Source: Siphonodentalium dalli (Eukaryota; Mollusca; Scaphopoda; Gadilida; Siphonodentaliidae). From it: a stretch of DNA of 64,000 bases. Position numbers and translations under genes: made by a program. Each line of letters starts with the position of its first letter. Position 1 is the first letter of the stretch. The notes beneath the pieces were generated by a model. The model saw only the letters and a list, made by a program, of their open reading frames with translations. It searched no databases and had not been told where the DNA came from. The stretch spans positions 193,652,052-193,716,051 of the forward strand of contig CP136067.1 of the NCBI GenBank assembly GCA_032622095.1, given 5' to 3'. Shown one piece after another: positions 63,570 through 64,000 of the stretch.

Positions 63570-64000
63570 CCCATTTTCTCAAAATAAGTGTCTCTTTTAA
63601 CACGGTCCTCGATAGTTTACAATGCAGTGGGAACGTCTACGCAATGTGGTTGTGGAGTTTATAGCGCAATAGACCTGAAGTTTAATGGACAACATTAAAG
63701 TTAAACACACTGCCCTGAGAGTCAAAAAAATATACCAATGCTGAATGGGGTTTTATTTTGCAGGATATCTTTGAATTTTGTTTTTATATTTACTTGCAAT
63801 TCTGAATAATTTCTTGCTATTTTCCCACTCATATTCTCCATTCAGACACGGTGAACAGCTATGCTCTAATTTGTCGATCCCTTTAATAAGGTCATGGCCG
63901 TGGTCATACGGCCATTAAACAGTTGGTAAATGGTATCCCCGCGAATGGTAGCGGTTGACATGCAGTATTCTCCGGTAACCTTACCACGGTAATATTTTTA
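63570..64000. other. Unique sequence to window end
   Basis: No gene or named repeat seen. Confidence 0.45.

Overview
This window reads as non-coding nuclear DNA from an animal, most likely a bivalve mollusc. It is AT-rich and packed with short non-autonomous DNA transposons (MITEs). Repeats built on CCGTCCGTCC motifs, on 'GGGGGGTATACTGGA' and on 'GCGCGGGCTACAGGTCGTA' are types I associate with scallop and oyster genomes. The organism call is inference from repeat style. There are no bacterial operons, no rRNA or tRNA gene and no CRISPR array. Apart from ORFs created by a tandem repeat, no reading frame exceeds about 125 codons, so the window is probably intergenic or intronic.

Layout. 0-7 kb: palindromic MITEs, a three-unit tandem block carrying hairpin MITEs, nested TTAA elements and a GC-rich tandem repeat with long G runs. 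7.1-10.5 kb: a palindromic element whose right tip runs into a 54-unit, 48-bp satellite. 10.5-18.8 kb: more MITEs and a three-deep nest, in which a hAT-like element sits in a hAT-type MITE inside a TTAA element. 18.8-25 kb: mostly unique sequence plus the first of two closely similar CCGTCC-type elements. 25-32 kb: a dense cluster of TTAA elements, including one inserted into a TA-target MITE. 33-37 kb: mixed repeats and the second CCGTCC-type element. 37.6-40.2 kb: a TTAA element split by a 2.2-kb element holding a roughly 160-bp tandem array with three alternating unit types. 40-55 kb: scattered MITEs in unique sequence. 55-57 kb: two decayed C-termini of non-LTR reverse transcriptases. 57.7-58.6 kb: an inverted-repeat element with clusters of an 18-bp perfect palindrome near both ends. 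60.6-60.9 kb: an NRF-1-like site upstream of a possible first coding exon. 63.1-63.6 kb: a short hAT element with a perfect 8-bp target duplication.

Main families. A: TA target, ends CAGTAATGCCCTAA, 14 copies. C: hAT-type, ends CAAGCCTTGAAATA, 8-bp target duplications, 8 copies plus a fragment. E, B1 and B2: TTAA target, TTAACCC ends, all carrying the same CCAATGCATTCTCTTATATATGCGAG hairpin module although their ends differ. F, G and H: further TTAA-flanked families. No intact transposase was recognised. All family letters are local labels made for this annotation; none comes from a database.
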